From NCBI GenBank assembly GCA_947630875.1, contig CANRJG010000001.1, positions 1 to 64,000 on the forward strand: a stretch of 64,000 nt of DNA, given 5' to 3'. The translations under genes were made by a program, and so were the position numbers. This DNA comes from an uncultured Lachnospiraceae bacterium. Lineage in GTDB: Bacteria; Bacillota; Clostridia; Lachnospirales; Lachnospiraceae. Below are positions 36,943 through 45,497 of this stretch, piece by piece. Below the pieces are notes generated by a model. That model saw only the letters and a list, made by a program, of their open reading frames with translations. It was not told the origin of the DNA and made no database searches. Within the stretch, counting starts at the first letter, position 1, and each line of letters starts with the position of its first letter.

Positions 36943-38109
36943 TTATCTCTCCTTTCCCTTTTCTGTTAAAAGCCGTTCATAGATTCCCTGAATTTCCTCT
37001 CTGGAAAGTTCTTTGGGGTTTTTCAGGAGAAGCCGCTCGACTTTTATTGCATTATCAGTCAGATACGGAATATCTGCGGGACTGACGCCAAAACTGTTCA
37101 GTGATGGAATCTGAAGTCTTTCGATCAGTTCAAACAGATATCTGACCACTGCCTGCGGGAGTTCCTCCCTTTTGAAATGTGATATATCTCCAAGCATGTA
37201 CGGAGCCAGCTCCGTAAATTCTTTCCGGCACACTTCTTCGTTGACTTCCATGACATATGGAAGCAGCATGGCGTTGGATACGCCGTGTGCAATGTGATAC
37301 TTGCCGCCCAGGGGATAACTGAGTGCGTGTACGGCAACGGTAGAAGAAGTCGTCAGACACAGTCCCGCGTAGAAAGCGCCCAGCTGCATGTTTTCCCGTG
37401 CTTTCAGGTCTTTTCCGTCAAGGAACGCCTTTTCAATGCTCGAGCAGATCAGCCGCAGCGCCTCTTTGGCAAACATCCTGCAGAAAGGATTGCTTAATGT
37501 AGATATATATGCTTCAAGTGCATGACACAACGCGTCAACACCTGTGGAAGCCGTCAGTGCGGGAGGAAGTCCCATGGTCATACGCACATCCAGAATGACA
37601 TAATCCGGAATCATAAATTCGCTGATAATGCCGACCTTGAGGTCCTCCTCGGGATACAGGAAAATCGCGTTGGCCGTGGCCTCTGCCCCCGTTCCCGATG
37701 TGGTGGGAATCGCGACCATGGGAATCGAAGGATTCCGGATCGCCCCCGGCGCTCTTAAATCTTTTACAAGATCCGGATTGGTAACCGCTACGGAAAGAAT
37801 CTTCGCCATATCAATGACGCTTCCGCCGCCTACCGCGATAATCATGTCGATGCGGTGCTCTTCCAGCTTTTTGGCGTAAGCCTCCACATCGTAAACGCTG
37901 GGTTCTTTCGGCGCTTCAAAATCCGTCTTATAACTTGCGGAAATCTCAGCCAGAATACCGAGTAAGTCGTCCAGCAGTCCGTTTTGCGCCACCCCCGGAT
38001 CGCTTAAAACAAATATATTCTCCGGCCTTCTTCCTTCAATAATCTCTTTGATCTGCGAAAGGCTGTCCTTGCCGGAATATACTTTTTTGGGGAATTTTAT
38101 CTGATACAC
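36943..38109 (-). CDS. Iron-containing alcohol dehydrogenase
   Basis: 388 residues, the usual length. The NAD-binding segment is IIAVGGGSVIDMAK, followed by AIPTTSGTGAEATANAIF. Metal ligands are visible as Asp and His in TGVDALCHALEAYIS and two further His in AVHALSYPLGGKYHIAHGVS. Members interconvert alcohols with aldehydes or ketones, including sugar-derived ones. The start overlaps the aldolase stop by 13 bases, so the two are likely sequential steps: an aldolase product (an aldehyde) reduced to an alcohol. The specific substrate is not known. Confidence 0.92.
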   Translation of the reverse strand: MYQIKFPKKVYSGKDSLSQIKEIIEGRRPENIFVLSDPGVAQNGLLDDLLGILAEISASYKTDFEAPKEPSVYDVEAYAKKLEEHRIDMIIAVGGGSVIDMAKILSVAVTNPDLVKDLRAPGAIRNPSIPMVAIPTTSGTGAEATANAIFLYPEEDLKVGIISEFMIPDYVILDVRMTMGLPPALTASTGVDALCHALEAYISTLSNPFCRMFAKEALRLICSSIEKAFLDGKDLKARENMQLGAFYAGLCLTTSSTVAVHALSYPLGGKYHIAHGVSNAMLLPYVMEVNEEVCRKEFTELAPYMLGDISHFKREELPQAVVRYLFELIERLQIPSLNSFGVSPADIPYLTDNAIKVERLLLKNPKELSREEIQGIYERLLTEKGKER

Positions 38110-38999
38110 AAATGCTCACCCGTCAGTTCCTCAAATTTTGCGACTGCCTTTCTGATTTTTTCATCGAGCGCGGGATCCTGCACATCAAACGGCGCTCTCG
38201 CCGCTCCCACCGGATAGCCCAGCAGCTCTGTGGTACGTTTGACGACGGAATTGGGATTGTTGCCCGCGAAGCAGTCCCGGATGCAGCGTATGTCATCCTG
38301 GGCTTTTCTGGCTTCCTTCATCCGTCCCTCTTTCCAGAGCGTATAGATTTTCACCATATGCTCCGGCGCGATATTGGTAACGCCGGAAATACCGCCGTTG
38401 CCGCCTGCCATCAGCGTCCAGAGAATCAGAGAATCGTTTCCGCAGAGCACGATAAAATCCTCCGGCGTTTCTTCAATATACCGAAGGGTATTGTCAAAAT
38501 TGCCGCTGCTGTCTTTGATCCCGATAATATAAGGAAGCTCCGCAAGCTTTTTTACTGTCTGATAGGAAATATTCACGCCCGTTCTGGCCGGAATATTATA
38601 CATGATCACCGGCATCTTACAGGTCTCGGATACCTTTTTGAAATGTCTGTACAACCCGTCCTGACTGATTCCGGCAAAATACGGAGAAATAATGGATACC
38701 GCATCCACGCCGATCTGTTTTGCATAGGTGGTAAGTTCTATCGTCTCTTCCGTGGTAACCGCGCCTGTTCCCGCAAGCACCGGAACTCTACCTGCAGCCG
38801 TCTCAGTCACCGCCTTCATCACCTGCTTCTTTTCCTCACAGGACAAGGCGTAAAACTCACCGTTGGTTCCAAGACAAAAAACGGAGGCAACGCCCGCCTG
38901 AATCTGTCGGTTGACCTGATTTTTCAATTCGTCAAAATTCACGGATTCATCCGGATTCATTGGCGTTACCATGGCTGAAATGATTCCTTCAAGCCGCAT
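38097..38999 (-). CDS. DapA/NanA-family lyase, probable 2-keto-3-deoxy-acid aldolase
   Basis: 300 residues, TIM barrel of the Schiff-base aldolase family. Lys162 in IGIKDSSG is the Schiff-base residue, Tyr134 in IMYNIPARTG the proton relay, and Arg139 binds the carboxylate. The loop is GTNGEF (44-49), not the GTTGE of lysine-pathway DapA, which points to a sugar-acid aldolase. It is the first gene of the long pectin transporter run and overlaps the iron dehydrogenase gene. Galacturonate catabolism yields 2-keto-3-deoxy-gluconate, and rhamnogalacturonan II contains the keto-deoxy sugars Kdo and Dha; any could be the substrate. RBS AGGTGA precedes ATG. Confidence 0.85.
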   Translation of the reverse strand: MRLEGIISAMVTPMNPDESVNFDELKNQVNRQIQAGVASVFCLGTNGEFYALSCEEKKQVMKAVTETAAGRVPVLAGTGAVTTEETIELTTYAKQIGVDAVSIISPYFAGISQDGLYRHFKKVSETCKMPVIMYNIPARTGVNISYQTVKKLAELPYIIGIKDSSGNFDNTLRYIEETPEDFIVLCGNDSLILWTLMAGGNGGISGVTNIAPEHMVKIYTLWKEGRMKEARKAQDDIRCIRDCFAGNNPNSVVKRTTELLGYPVGAARAPFDVQDPALDEKIRKAVAKFEELTGEHLCIR

Positions 39000-39210
39000 A
39001 ATACTGTCACCTGCCTTTTTCTGACCGTCATTTTCAACAAATGAGCATAATCATACTTAGTTTATATTTGTTTAAAATAATACCACTTTTTGGTGTTCAA
39101 TAAGATGTAAAAAAATCTATTATGCATGTATTTTTGTCTAATCTATGTTGACGCTGTCGAAACAGCCTTCCCTGCTGCCAATATTATGTAATTAGTGCCG
39201 AAAAATATTG

Positions 39211-39246
39211 TTCATAATTTATTCACAATTTCATAAATTCACATAA
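39211..39246. repeat. Cluster of TTCAYAA direct repeats
   Basis: TTCATAA at 39211, TTCACAA at 39222, TTCATAA at 39230 and TTCACATAA at 39238 lie head to tail upstream of the plus-strand promoter; another TTCACAA lies near the RBS of the gene. Spacing is 11, 8 and 8 bases. It may be a regulator binding array, or simply AT-rich bias. Confidence 0.35.
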
Positions 39247-39264
39247 GAACAGCCGCCGAATCTA

Positions 39265-39273
39265 TGTTATAAT
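39265..39273 (+). promoter_or_regulatory. Extended -10 promoter of the FGE-like fusion gene
   Basis: TGTTATAAT gives a TGnTATAAT extended -10 (TATAAT at 39268-39273). The -35 position has no recognisable hexamer, which fits an activator-dependent promoter. Confidence 0.5.
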
Positions 39274-39350
39274 TCAATTATGTATACAAATCAGACCATA
39301 TTTTCAGCAATATATCTGAATCACAAAAAATTCACAAAGGAGGGAATGTA

Positions 39351-41714
39351 ATGTCCAACAATACAGACAGGCAGTTAAATGAACCTTTTGATTTCGGTTC
39401 GTTTCCGCTGCCGGAGCAGGAATCGGATTTTACCAACGGATGCGGTCTGCGTATGGTTTATGTCGCGCCGCATGAATACAGAAGGGGCGGGGGCAATATC
39501 GACGACTGTCCCGATGCGCTCCCCTCACATAAGTGTATGATGTCCAAACCGTATTTTATATCTGATGAACCGATAAAAAAAGAATTGTTTGACACATTTT
39601 ACCGGGAACGTTATCAGAAGGACCCCGACACGGAAAGCTACCGCGGTTTTGTCCTGGGCGTCAGCTGGTATGAAGCAGCGGAGTTTTGCAAGTGGCTCTC
39701 CGAAAAGGAAGGCCTCTTCTACCGGCTGCCCACGGAAGCGGAATGGGAAGCCGCGGCCAGAAAATCCACAGAGCTTGACATTGACCGGATGTGCGACAGC
39801 CATATCCGTGAATGGTGCTTCGACTGGTACTCCGTCTACAGCGATCTGGATCAGACTGATCCGGCAGGTCCCGCAGAAGGCATGTTTAAGGTCATCCGGG
39901 GCGGTTATCTGGACAATCCGGGCAGATACACAGCCTATCCCCTGGATCTCTGGCGCAGAGGCGCGCTGCCGCCTTCTTACCGGCATTATCCGGAGGATAC
40001 CAACAATGATTTCGGACGGCACATTATCGGATTTCGGGTTGCCTGCGGCGCCTTTCCGGAAGTGACGGTATGTCCGCCCCTTTCCAGAGTTTCCGAAAAC
40101 GTACATCAGAACAACCCCAGCCTGCTGCAGGCGCCGGATCCGGAAAAACCCTATTTCCGCAAACGCTATATTTTCCCGACGCCGCCGGACAATTCCCCTC
40201 ACGAGGAAATCATTGCCACGGGATTTTCCCCGCTCTTCCGCAATCATCATCATTCCCCGGCGCTGACGGTATGTCCCAACGGCGACCTGCTGTTGTCCAT
40301 CTATTCCACCTACCATGAGTACGACGCGGAATCCGGCCTGGCAGGGGCCAGGCTCCGGGCCGGCTGCGATGAATGGGAGCTGCCGGATGTCTGGCTCAAT
40401 CCCGTGGGCGTCAACGATCACGCCCCCAACATGTTTACGGATCAGGATGGCACCATCTACCATTTCTGGGGCTGGCAGCAGCTGGATCATTCCTTCCCCT
40501 TCCAGTATGTGTCCTCCAAAGACAACGGCGTCACCTGGAGCCCGGTACAGTTTCCTTTCTTTAAAAATAAAGTGAGCGAACTGGTAAGACAGCCGATTAA
40601 TTCCTGTATCCGCGCCAAAGACGGCACCTTTTATATGGCTTCGGACGCGCCCATGGTTCCGTCCAGCGTACTCTGGCGCAGCCATGACAATATGAAGACC
40701 TGGGAAAATCCTTCCGGCAGAACCGCAGGCCGGCACACCAGCTTTGTAGAGCTTGGAGACGGCACCCTGCTGGGCATGGGCGGCAAAAACTCCATGTATG
40801 AAGATTCCTATTATATGCCCGCTTCTGTTTCCCACGATGAAGGAGAAACCTGGACCACTATCAAGACGCCCTTCCCGATGATGTTCTCGGGACAGCGTCC
40901 CTGCATTATCAAACTGCAGTCCGGACGGCTCTTTATGTGCGGTGACTTCCAGAATAAGAAAAACCAGAAACCGGCCGACGTCAAAGAAAGCGGTTCCTAT
41001 GCGGCCTGGTCCGACGACGAAGGACAGCACTGGCACATTACCCAGATGTGGGGCGCGGAACGTTCCAAGAGCAAAAACAAAGCGGAGTTCGGCGGACAGA
41101 CGACTTTGGGCTACAGTGTCTGCAAGCAGGCGCCCAACGGCATGATTCATGTTGTGGCTTCCAACAACAAACATCTGCTGCACTTTGAGTTCAACGAAGC
41201 CTGGCTGCTGTCCCATGAAAGCGCCTCTCCTGAAGACGGAGTGCTGATGCAGACCCACGCCACGGCTTACGTTTCCGAGATTCAGCAGTTTACGGAATAT
41301 TACGAAGACGGCAGCCTGCGCTGTACATGGTCCGGCGGTCTGGCCGACGACGGCAGGTTCCTGATGGAAGGCGAGGAAGTCTTCTATTATCCGGACGGCT
41401 CCGTCATGAGCAGGGGCAATTATCATCTGGGCAGACGCGTGGGCGAATACGTCTCCTACGACCGGGAAGGTTATCCTACATACCGGATCGACGTTGCGCC
41501 GGGGGGCGCGCATATTCTCACTACCTACTGGACGGGTTCTGAAAAGCTCAAAACCAGAGCGCGTTTTGTAAACAAGGACGCCGACGGCATTGCCCAGACC
41601 TACGGCAGGAAACGGGGTAATGTCACCGCCGAGTACACCTTCCGGGGCGGGAAACTCATTGATTCCAAGGATCTGCAGGAAGAACCGCCTTCACCCATCG
41701 GTGAAATCTACTAA
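39351..41714 (+). CDS. FGE-like / Asp-box propeller / MORN-like fusion protein
   Basis: 787 residues, no signal peptide. Residues about 30-235 match the formylglycine-generating-enzyme/SUMF1 fold ([40 protein letters not shown]), but the stretch before GFR, where FGE has its catalytic Cys pair, has no Cys, so this domain is probably structural or lectin-like. Residues about 290-620 are a sialidase-fold propeller with four Asp boxes: SKDNGVTW (389), SHDNMKTW (444), SHDEGETW (494), SDDEGQHW (554). Residues about 648-770 repeat YYEDGSL / [12 protein letters not shown] units like MORN/YwqK proteins. RBS AAGGAGGG precedes ATG. It stands alone, divergent from the pectin transporter operon, and may act on imported glycans. 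Enzyme activity cannot be assigned. Confidence 0.75.
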   Translation: MSNNTDRQLNEPFDFGSFPLPEQESDFTNGCGLRMVYVAPHEYRRGGGNIDDCPDALPSHKCMMSKPYFISDEPIKKELFDTFYRERYQKDPDTESYRGFVLGVSWYEAAEFCKWLSEKEGLFYRLPTEAEWEAAARKSTELDIDRMCDSHIREWCFDWYSVYSDLDQTDPAGPAEGMFKVIRGGYLDNPGRYTAYPLDLWRRGALPPSYRHYPEDTNNDFGRHIIGFRVACGAFPEVTVCPPLSRVSENVHQNNPSLLQAPDPEKPYFRKRYIFPTPPDNSPHEEIIATGFSPLFRNHHHSPALTVCPNGDLLLSIYSTYHEYDAESGLAGARLRAGCDEWELPDVWLNPVGVNDHAPNMFTDQDGTIYHFWGWQQLDHSFPFQYVSSKDNGVTWSPVQFPFFKNKVSELVRQPINSCIRAKDGTFYMASDAPMVPSSVLWRSHDNMKTWENPSGRTAGRHTSFVELGDGTLLGMGGKNSMYEDSYYMPASVSHDEGETWTTIKTPFPMMFSGQRPCIIKLQSGRLFMCGDFQNKKNQKPADVKESGSYAAWSDDEGQHWHITQMWGAERSKSKNKAEFGGQTTLGYSVCKQAPNGMIHVVASNNKHLLHFEFNEAWLLSHESASPEDGVLMQTHATAYVSEIQQFTEYYEDGSLRCTWSGGLADDGRFLMEGEEVFYYPDGSVMSRGNYHLGRRVGEYVSYDREGYPTYRIDVAPGGAHILTTYWTGSEKLKTRARFVNKDADGIAQTYGRKRGNVTAEYTFRGGKLIDSKDLQEEPPSPIGEIY

Positions 41715-41740
41715 ATCCTGCACACGGCAACTGAACACGC

Positions 41741-41789
41741 AAAAAAGGCCTGCGGCTTTCCGGTATGGAAGGGCCTGCAGGCCTTTTTC
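41741..41789. terminator. Bidirectional terminator
   Basis: AAAAAGGCCTGC and GCAGGCCTTTTT form a strong stem with A/T runs at both ends, between the converging fusion gene (plus) and alpha/beta hydrolase gene (minus). Confidence 0.92.
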
Positions 41790-41811
41790 ATTCTGTTGAT
41801 TTTTATTCTGC

Positions 41812-42675
41812 TCACGCGGAAGCTTCGCAGCTTCGGATCAATTTTTCCACTGCCGCCAGATACCGGTCGGGATCCGTTTCGAAACTCTTTGCATGCCGCG
41901 CATCTTCGATCAGAAGCAGCGTACAGTTTTCCCGGGCCGCCGTCTGGTTCCGGACGCTCATCTCACAGGGCACGAAGCGGTCCGCTTTGCCATGAATCAA
42001 AAGTACCGGAACCCGGATTTTCTGCATTGCCGCAGGCGTAGAGGCCGCATCCGGCCGGTATCCCGCCGACAGCCAGATCACCGCTGACATCACGGGCAGC
42101 ACCAGTCTGGAGGGAAGATGATATTTGGTCTCCAACAAATAGGCCAGAATCTCTTTCGGCGAGGTAAAGCCGCAGTCCGCGACGACGCCTTTCACATTGG
42201 CCGGCAAACCGCTGCCTGCCGCCAGAAGCACGGTGGTGGCGCCCATGGAAACGCCGGATAAAAAGACCGGAGCATCCGCGCCGTATGTTTCATTGATACA
42301 GCCAATCCATGCCAGACAGTCTTCCTTTTCTTTGATGCCCAGACAGGTAAAATGCCCGCCGCTTTTTCCGTGGGCCCTCTGGTGCACATAAACGCAGCGG
42401 TAGCCCAAACGGGCGTAGTCCATATGTATCGTGGAAAAATCCCGCACAGGGCAGGAATGATACCCGTGAAACATCAGAATCGTTCCCTTAGCATCCGGGC
42501 AGTCCGCCACATCTGCATACAGCCGCAGGCCATCCGCCGACAAAATCGACAGTCCCGGTTCTCCCACGCTTTTAAACTTCCGCTTTGCGCCCCTTCCGGT
42601 CACAATCAGCGTTGCCGCGCAGATCGCAAGAAGCAGCAGCAATAGCAGTACAAGAATCGCCAGAAGCATTTTCAT
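41812..42675 (-). CDS. Membrane-anchored alpha/beta hydrolase
   Basis: 287 residues. One N-terminal membrane helix (AILVLLLLLLLAICAATLIV), then an alpha/beta hydrolase core: oxyanion phrase MFHGYHSC, nucleophile elbow GVSMGATT, acid HGKADRFVP and catalytic His in DARHAKSF. The family includes acyl esterases and S9-like peptidases; substrate unknown. It is the last gene of the operon of the DUF1854 ABC exporter, two bases after the half-transporter gene. Confidence 0.85.
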   Translation of the reverse strand: MKMLLAILVLLLLLLLAICAATLIVTGRGAKRKFKSVGEPGLSILSADGLRLYADVADCPDAKGTILMFHGYHSCPVRDFSTIHMDYARLGYRCVYVHQRAHGKSGGHFTCLGIKEKEDCLAWIGCINETYGADAPVFLSGVSMGATTVLLAAGSGLPANVKGVVADCGFTSPKEILAYLLETKYHLPSRLVLPVMSAVIWLSAGYRPDAASTPAAMQKIRVPVLLIHGKADRFVPCEMSVRNQTAARENCTLLLIEDARHAKSFETDPDRYLAAVEKLIRSCEASA

Positions 42676-42677
42676 TG

Positions 42678-44864
42678 CTATCCCACCTTTGCCATTTCCA
42701 GCTGTGCTGTCACCAGCCCGTAGTAAACGCCTTTTTTCTTCAGCAGTTCCTCATGGCTTCCTTCTTCTATGATATGATGATTGTCAATGACCACCAGCCG
42801 GTCTGCGTTTTTCAGCGTGGACAGCCGATGGGCAATAGCAATCGTAGTACACTGTTTTTCCAGCCGTTCCAGCGCGTTTTGAATGAGATATTCGCTCTCC
42901 GTATCCAGATTGGAGGTGGCTTCGTCCAGAATCAGCAGCTTCGGCCGGATCAGCACCGCTCTGGCAATGGCGATGCGCTGCCGCTCGCCGCCGGAAAGAT
43001 TGTAGCCCCGTTCGCCCACGTTGGTATTGTACCCGTCCGGGGTCCGTATGATGAAGTCATGGGCGTTGGCCATCTTGGCCGCGTGAATCACTTCTTCCAG
43101 ACTGGCTTCCGGTCTGGAAAAACGGATATTATCCAGAATGGAACCGTTGAACAGGAAGGTTTCCTGCAGCACCACACCCATTCGTTTCCTTAAATCCGCC
43201 TGCCGGATCTGATTAATATCCGCGCCGTCAATCTTCAGTACGCCGCTGTCCACCTGATACAGGTGCATAATCAGGTTGATCATGGTGCTCTTACCGGTGC
43301 CGGAAGCCCCTACTAGGCCGATCATCTCCCCGGGCCGAATGTGCAGGTTAATGTCATTTAAAACCGGTTCATAGGATTTATAGCCGAAGCAGACGTTGTC
43401 AAATTCGATGTCGCCCTGCAGATCAATATCCACGGTTTCCTCCGACTGGAAGCTGCCTTCCTCCTCTTCCAGTACATCGTAGATCCGCTCCACATTGTTA
43501 AACAGTGAAGACAGCTCCCTGGGCAGCCTCGTCAGGGTTTCCAGCGGCCCGTACAAATTGCCTGCGTAAGCCACCATCTGCATCAGCACACCCACGGTCA
43601 TGGCGCCCCGCAGCACCGAAACGCCCATCGCATAAGTAATCAGATAAGTACCGAGATTAAGAATAAAATTCATGGCAGGAAACAGCGAGTAAAAGAAGGC
43701 ATAGTTCTGAATCAGCACATCCGTCAGTTCCCGGTTCAGCTTCCGGAACCCTTCGACTTCATAGTCCTCTTTTCCAAAGGATTTCACCACGCTGATACCG
43801 GAAATCACATCCTGCAGACGGCTGTTTAAGCTGTCCCGCTTCTCCCGCTCCCGCCGGAATTTCTGCGAAAAGGTGCCCCGCAGAAAATAGGAAATCATAA
43901 ACATAAAAGGTACAAATACCAGGGACAACAGCGTCAGCTTCCAGTCGATGACCATCATATAGATCAAAGCCCCCGCCATGGTCACGATGGTAGACAGGGT
44001 GCTGGCGAAGGTATTTTCCATAAACCGGCGGATATCCGTGGTATCGTTGGTAATCCGGTTCATCAGCTGTCCGGGCTTCATATCCTCAATCCGGGCAAGG
44101 GCCAGCTTCTGCACTTTTTGAAACATTTTCGAACGCAGATCCTTCGCCATCCGGGCTCCCAGATAGGTGGAAAATATGTTGCGCACCGTATTGAGCACGA
44201 TATTGCCCACCGCAATGGCCAGCATCAGCAGGATAAACCGCGCCACATCGTTCAGCGTCCCGGATTTGTCCGCCAGCGAGGTATCAATAAAGACCTGCCG
44301 AATCTTCGGTCCTGCCAGGGCCAGCGCGCTGGAAAGCAGCGTAAACAGGGAAAGCACCAGAAACTGAGGGGCAAAAGGTTTGCACAGCACCACAGCTTTC
44401 TTCAGGGACGAGCCTCTGCCGCCGCAGTTGGGGCAGGTCCGGATATTCTGCAGTATGGCGCCGCATTTTGGACAGGTGGCTTCATATTCCATGCTTTCCA
44501 CCCGGTAAAATCTGCCCTGCATCAACATGGTAGCGCCTCTGGCCACATAGGAAAACCGCACGATATGCTTCATGGTGCAGCGGGCGAAAAAGCGGATGCT
44601 CCCGTCCTTAAAATACAGCCGCAGCACCGCGCTGTTGATCATCGTCTCGCAGTCCAGCTTTTTACAGACCGACAGCATATAGCTTTCCGAAACGACACCG
44701 TCGGAAAGCAGACAAAGCCTGCGGTTTGTGACCACTACATACGCATTGGTCAGGAACTGATCTTCCCGGGACAGATCCCGGGGCACGCAGTACCAGATTT
44801 CTTCATTTGGCTGCAGATGCAGCGTTTCTATCGTATGATTGTCCAGATCAAATTTCAGATTCAT
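42678..44864 (-). CDS. ABC exporter half-transporter with PH-like and zinc-ribbon N-terminus
   Basis: 728 residues. The first ~125 residues form a beta-rich PH-like domain (AYVVVTNRRLCLLSDGVV, AVLRLYFKDGSIRFF), followed by a zinc ribbon (CPKCGAILQNIRTCPNCGG, about 135-153). Six transmembrane helices and a standard nucleotide-binding domain follow: Walker A VGASGTGKSTMIN, signature LSGGERQRIAIARA, Walker B LLILDEATSNLD, His in IAHRLSTL. Both ATP-site residues look functional. It most likely pairs with the other half-transporter of this operon. The N-terminal domains are not part of ordinary exporters and recall ABC proteins linked to DUF1854. Confidence 0.88.
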   Translation of the reverse strand: MNLKFDLDNHTIETLHLQPNEEIWYCVPRDLSREDQFLTNAYVVVTNRRLCLLSDGVVSESYMLSVCKKLDCETMINSAVLRLYFKDGSIRFFARCTMKHIVRFSYVARGATMLMQGRFYRVESMEYEATCPKCGAILQNIRTCPNCGGRGSSLKKAVVLCKPFAPQFLVLSLFTLLSSALALAGPKIRQVFIDTSLADKSGTLNDVARFILLMLAIAVGNIVLNTVRNIFSTYLGARMAKDLRSKMFQKVQKLALARIEDMKPGQLMNRITNDTTDIRRFMENTFASTLSTIVTMAGALIYMMVIDWKLTLLSLVFVPFMFMISYFLRGTFSQKFRREREKRDSLNSRLQDVISGISVVKSFGKEDYEVEGFRKLNRELTDVLIQNYAFFYSLFPAMNFILNLGTYLITYAMGVSVLRGAMTVGVLMQMVAYAGNLYGPLETLTRLPRELSSLFNNVERIYDVLEEEEGSFQSEETVDIDLQGDIEFDNVCFGYKSYEPVLNDINLHIRPGEMIGLVGASGTGKSTMINLIMHLYQVDSGVLKIDGADINQIRQADLRKRMGVVLQETFLFNGSILDNIRFSRPEASLEEVIHAAKMANAHDFIIRTPDGYNTNVGERGYNLSGGERQRIAIARAVLIRPKLLILDEATSNLDTESEYLIQNALERLEKQCTTIAIAHRLSTLKNADRLVVIDNHHIIEEGSHEELLKKKGVYYGLVTAQLEMAKVG

Positions 44865-44874
44865 TGTTTTTCCT

Positions 44875-45492
44875 TTACAGAAGCGCGTCCAGCTTTTTCT
44901 GCTCCCGGATAGTGAGCTTTGTCACATCCGGAATCTGATAACGGTTTTCATCCATATCCTGAATGAATACCCGGTTTTCTCCCAGCCGGATCACGGCGTT
45001 GCTGTTGTTCCGGAACGCAAACCGGCATTCGCCGTATTCGGTCCGGACTTTCATCGTCACCACGCCTGCCCGTCGTCTGACAAACAGGATTTCTTTGATT
45101 TCCGGCGTAAAATACCGCAGTTTTAAATGCCGCTCGATCAATCTTCCCGTTTCTTCCGGAAACGCCGAAAGCTGCCGGATAATGCCAATTTCCCGGAAAG
45201 CGTCTTCCGCATCCCGCACCGAAAGATATTCGGCGGGATTGGTATAGGGAAACACCCGGTAAACATCCACATGTGCATACAGTTTTCCGTCAATCTTCAG
45301 CTGAATAAAGCCGGAATCTTTTTCCGCAAATTCACAGTCGGCCGGTTCCAGATAACGGATCTGCATCATTTCATCGCAGCGTCCTGCAAGCCGCGCCAGA
45401 TCGATTTCCTCCTGCGTATTCACAGGTCCCGGTCCCCGCATCGGCATATTGTTTCTTCCGCCTGCCGGCGGCGGTCCTCCCATTGGTGCCAT
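44875..45492 (-). CDS. DUF1854 domain protein
   Basis: 205 residues. A flexible Pro/Gly/Met N-terminus (about 1-22) is followed by the DUF1854 domain (about 40-200): YAHVDVYRVFPYTNPAEYLS, IIRQLSAFPEETGRLIEREL-like stretch, RYFTPEIKEI, and the ending VTKLTIREQKKLDALL. DUF1854 proteins are known beside ABC transporters, including a set linked to cyanophycin metabolism in beta-proteobacteria (from memory). No cyanophycin gene is seen here. It sits between the two half-transporters with 5 and 10 base gaps, so it is probably a subunit or regulator of the heterodimer. No membrane segment. Confidence 0.8.
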   Translation of the reverse strand: MAPMGGPPPAGGRNNMPMRGPGPVNTQEEIDLARLAGRCDEMMQIRYLEPADCEFAEKDSGFIQLKIDGKLYAHVDVYRVFPYTNPAEYLSVRDAEDAFREIGIIRQLSAFPEETGRLIERHLKLRYFTPEIKEILFVRRRAGVVTMKVRTEYGECRFAFRNNSNAVIRLGENRVFIQDMDENRYQIPDVTKLTIREQKKLDALL

Positions 45493-45497
45493 AAGCT

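Larger units (their letters stand above)
39000..39350. other. AT-rich divergent intergenic region
   Basis: 351 bases without a gene between the aldolase operon (minus) and the FGE-like fusion gene (plus). It is clearly more AT-rich than its surroundings. It holds an extended -10 element for the plus-strand gene at 39265-39273, a run of TTCAYAA repeats at 39211-39246, and a short CCA/TGG dyad near 39086-39100 that could be an operator for the minus-strand operon. No clear sigma-A promoter for the minus strand could be picked by eye, and no small ORF or RNA was recognised. Confidence 0.6.

Noticed and set aside
38097..38999. Lysine-pathway DapA
   Set aside because: The loop is GTNGEF rather than GTTGE, and the gene overlaps a dehydrogenase in a pectin locus; a sugar-acid aldolase fits better.
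39525..41513. 662-codon minus-strand open frame
   Set aside because: Lies wholly antisense to the FGE/Asp-box fusion gene, which has RBS, domain motifs and terminator. The long frame results from low stop frequency in GC-rich codons.
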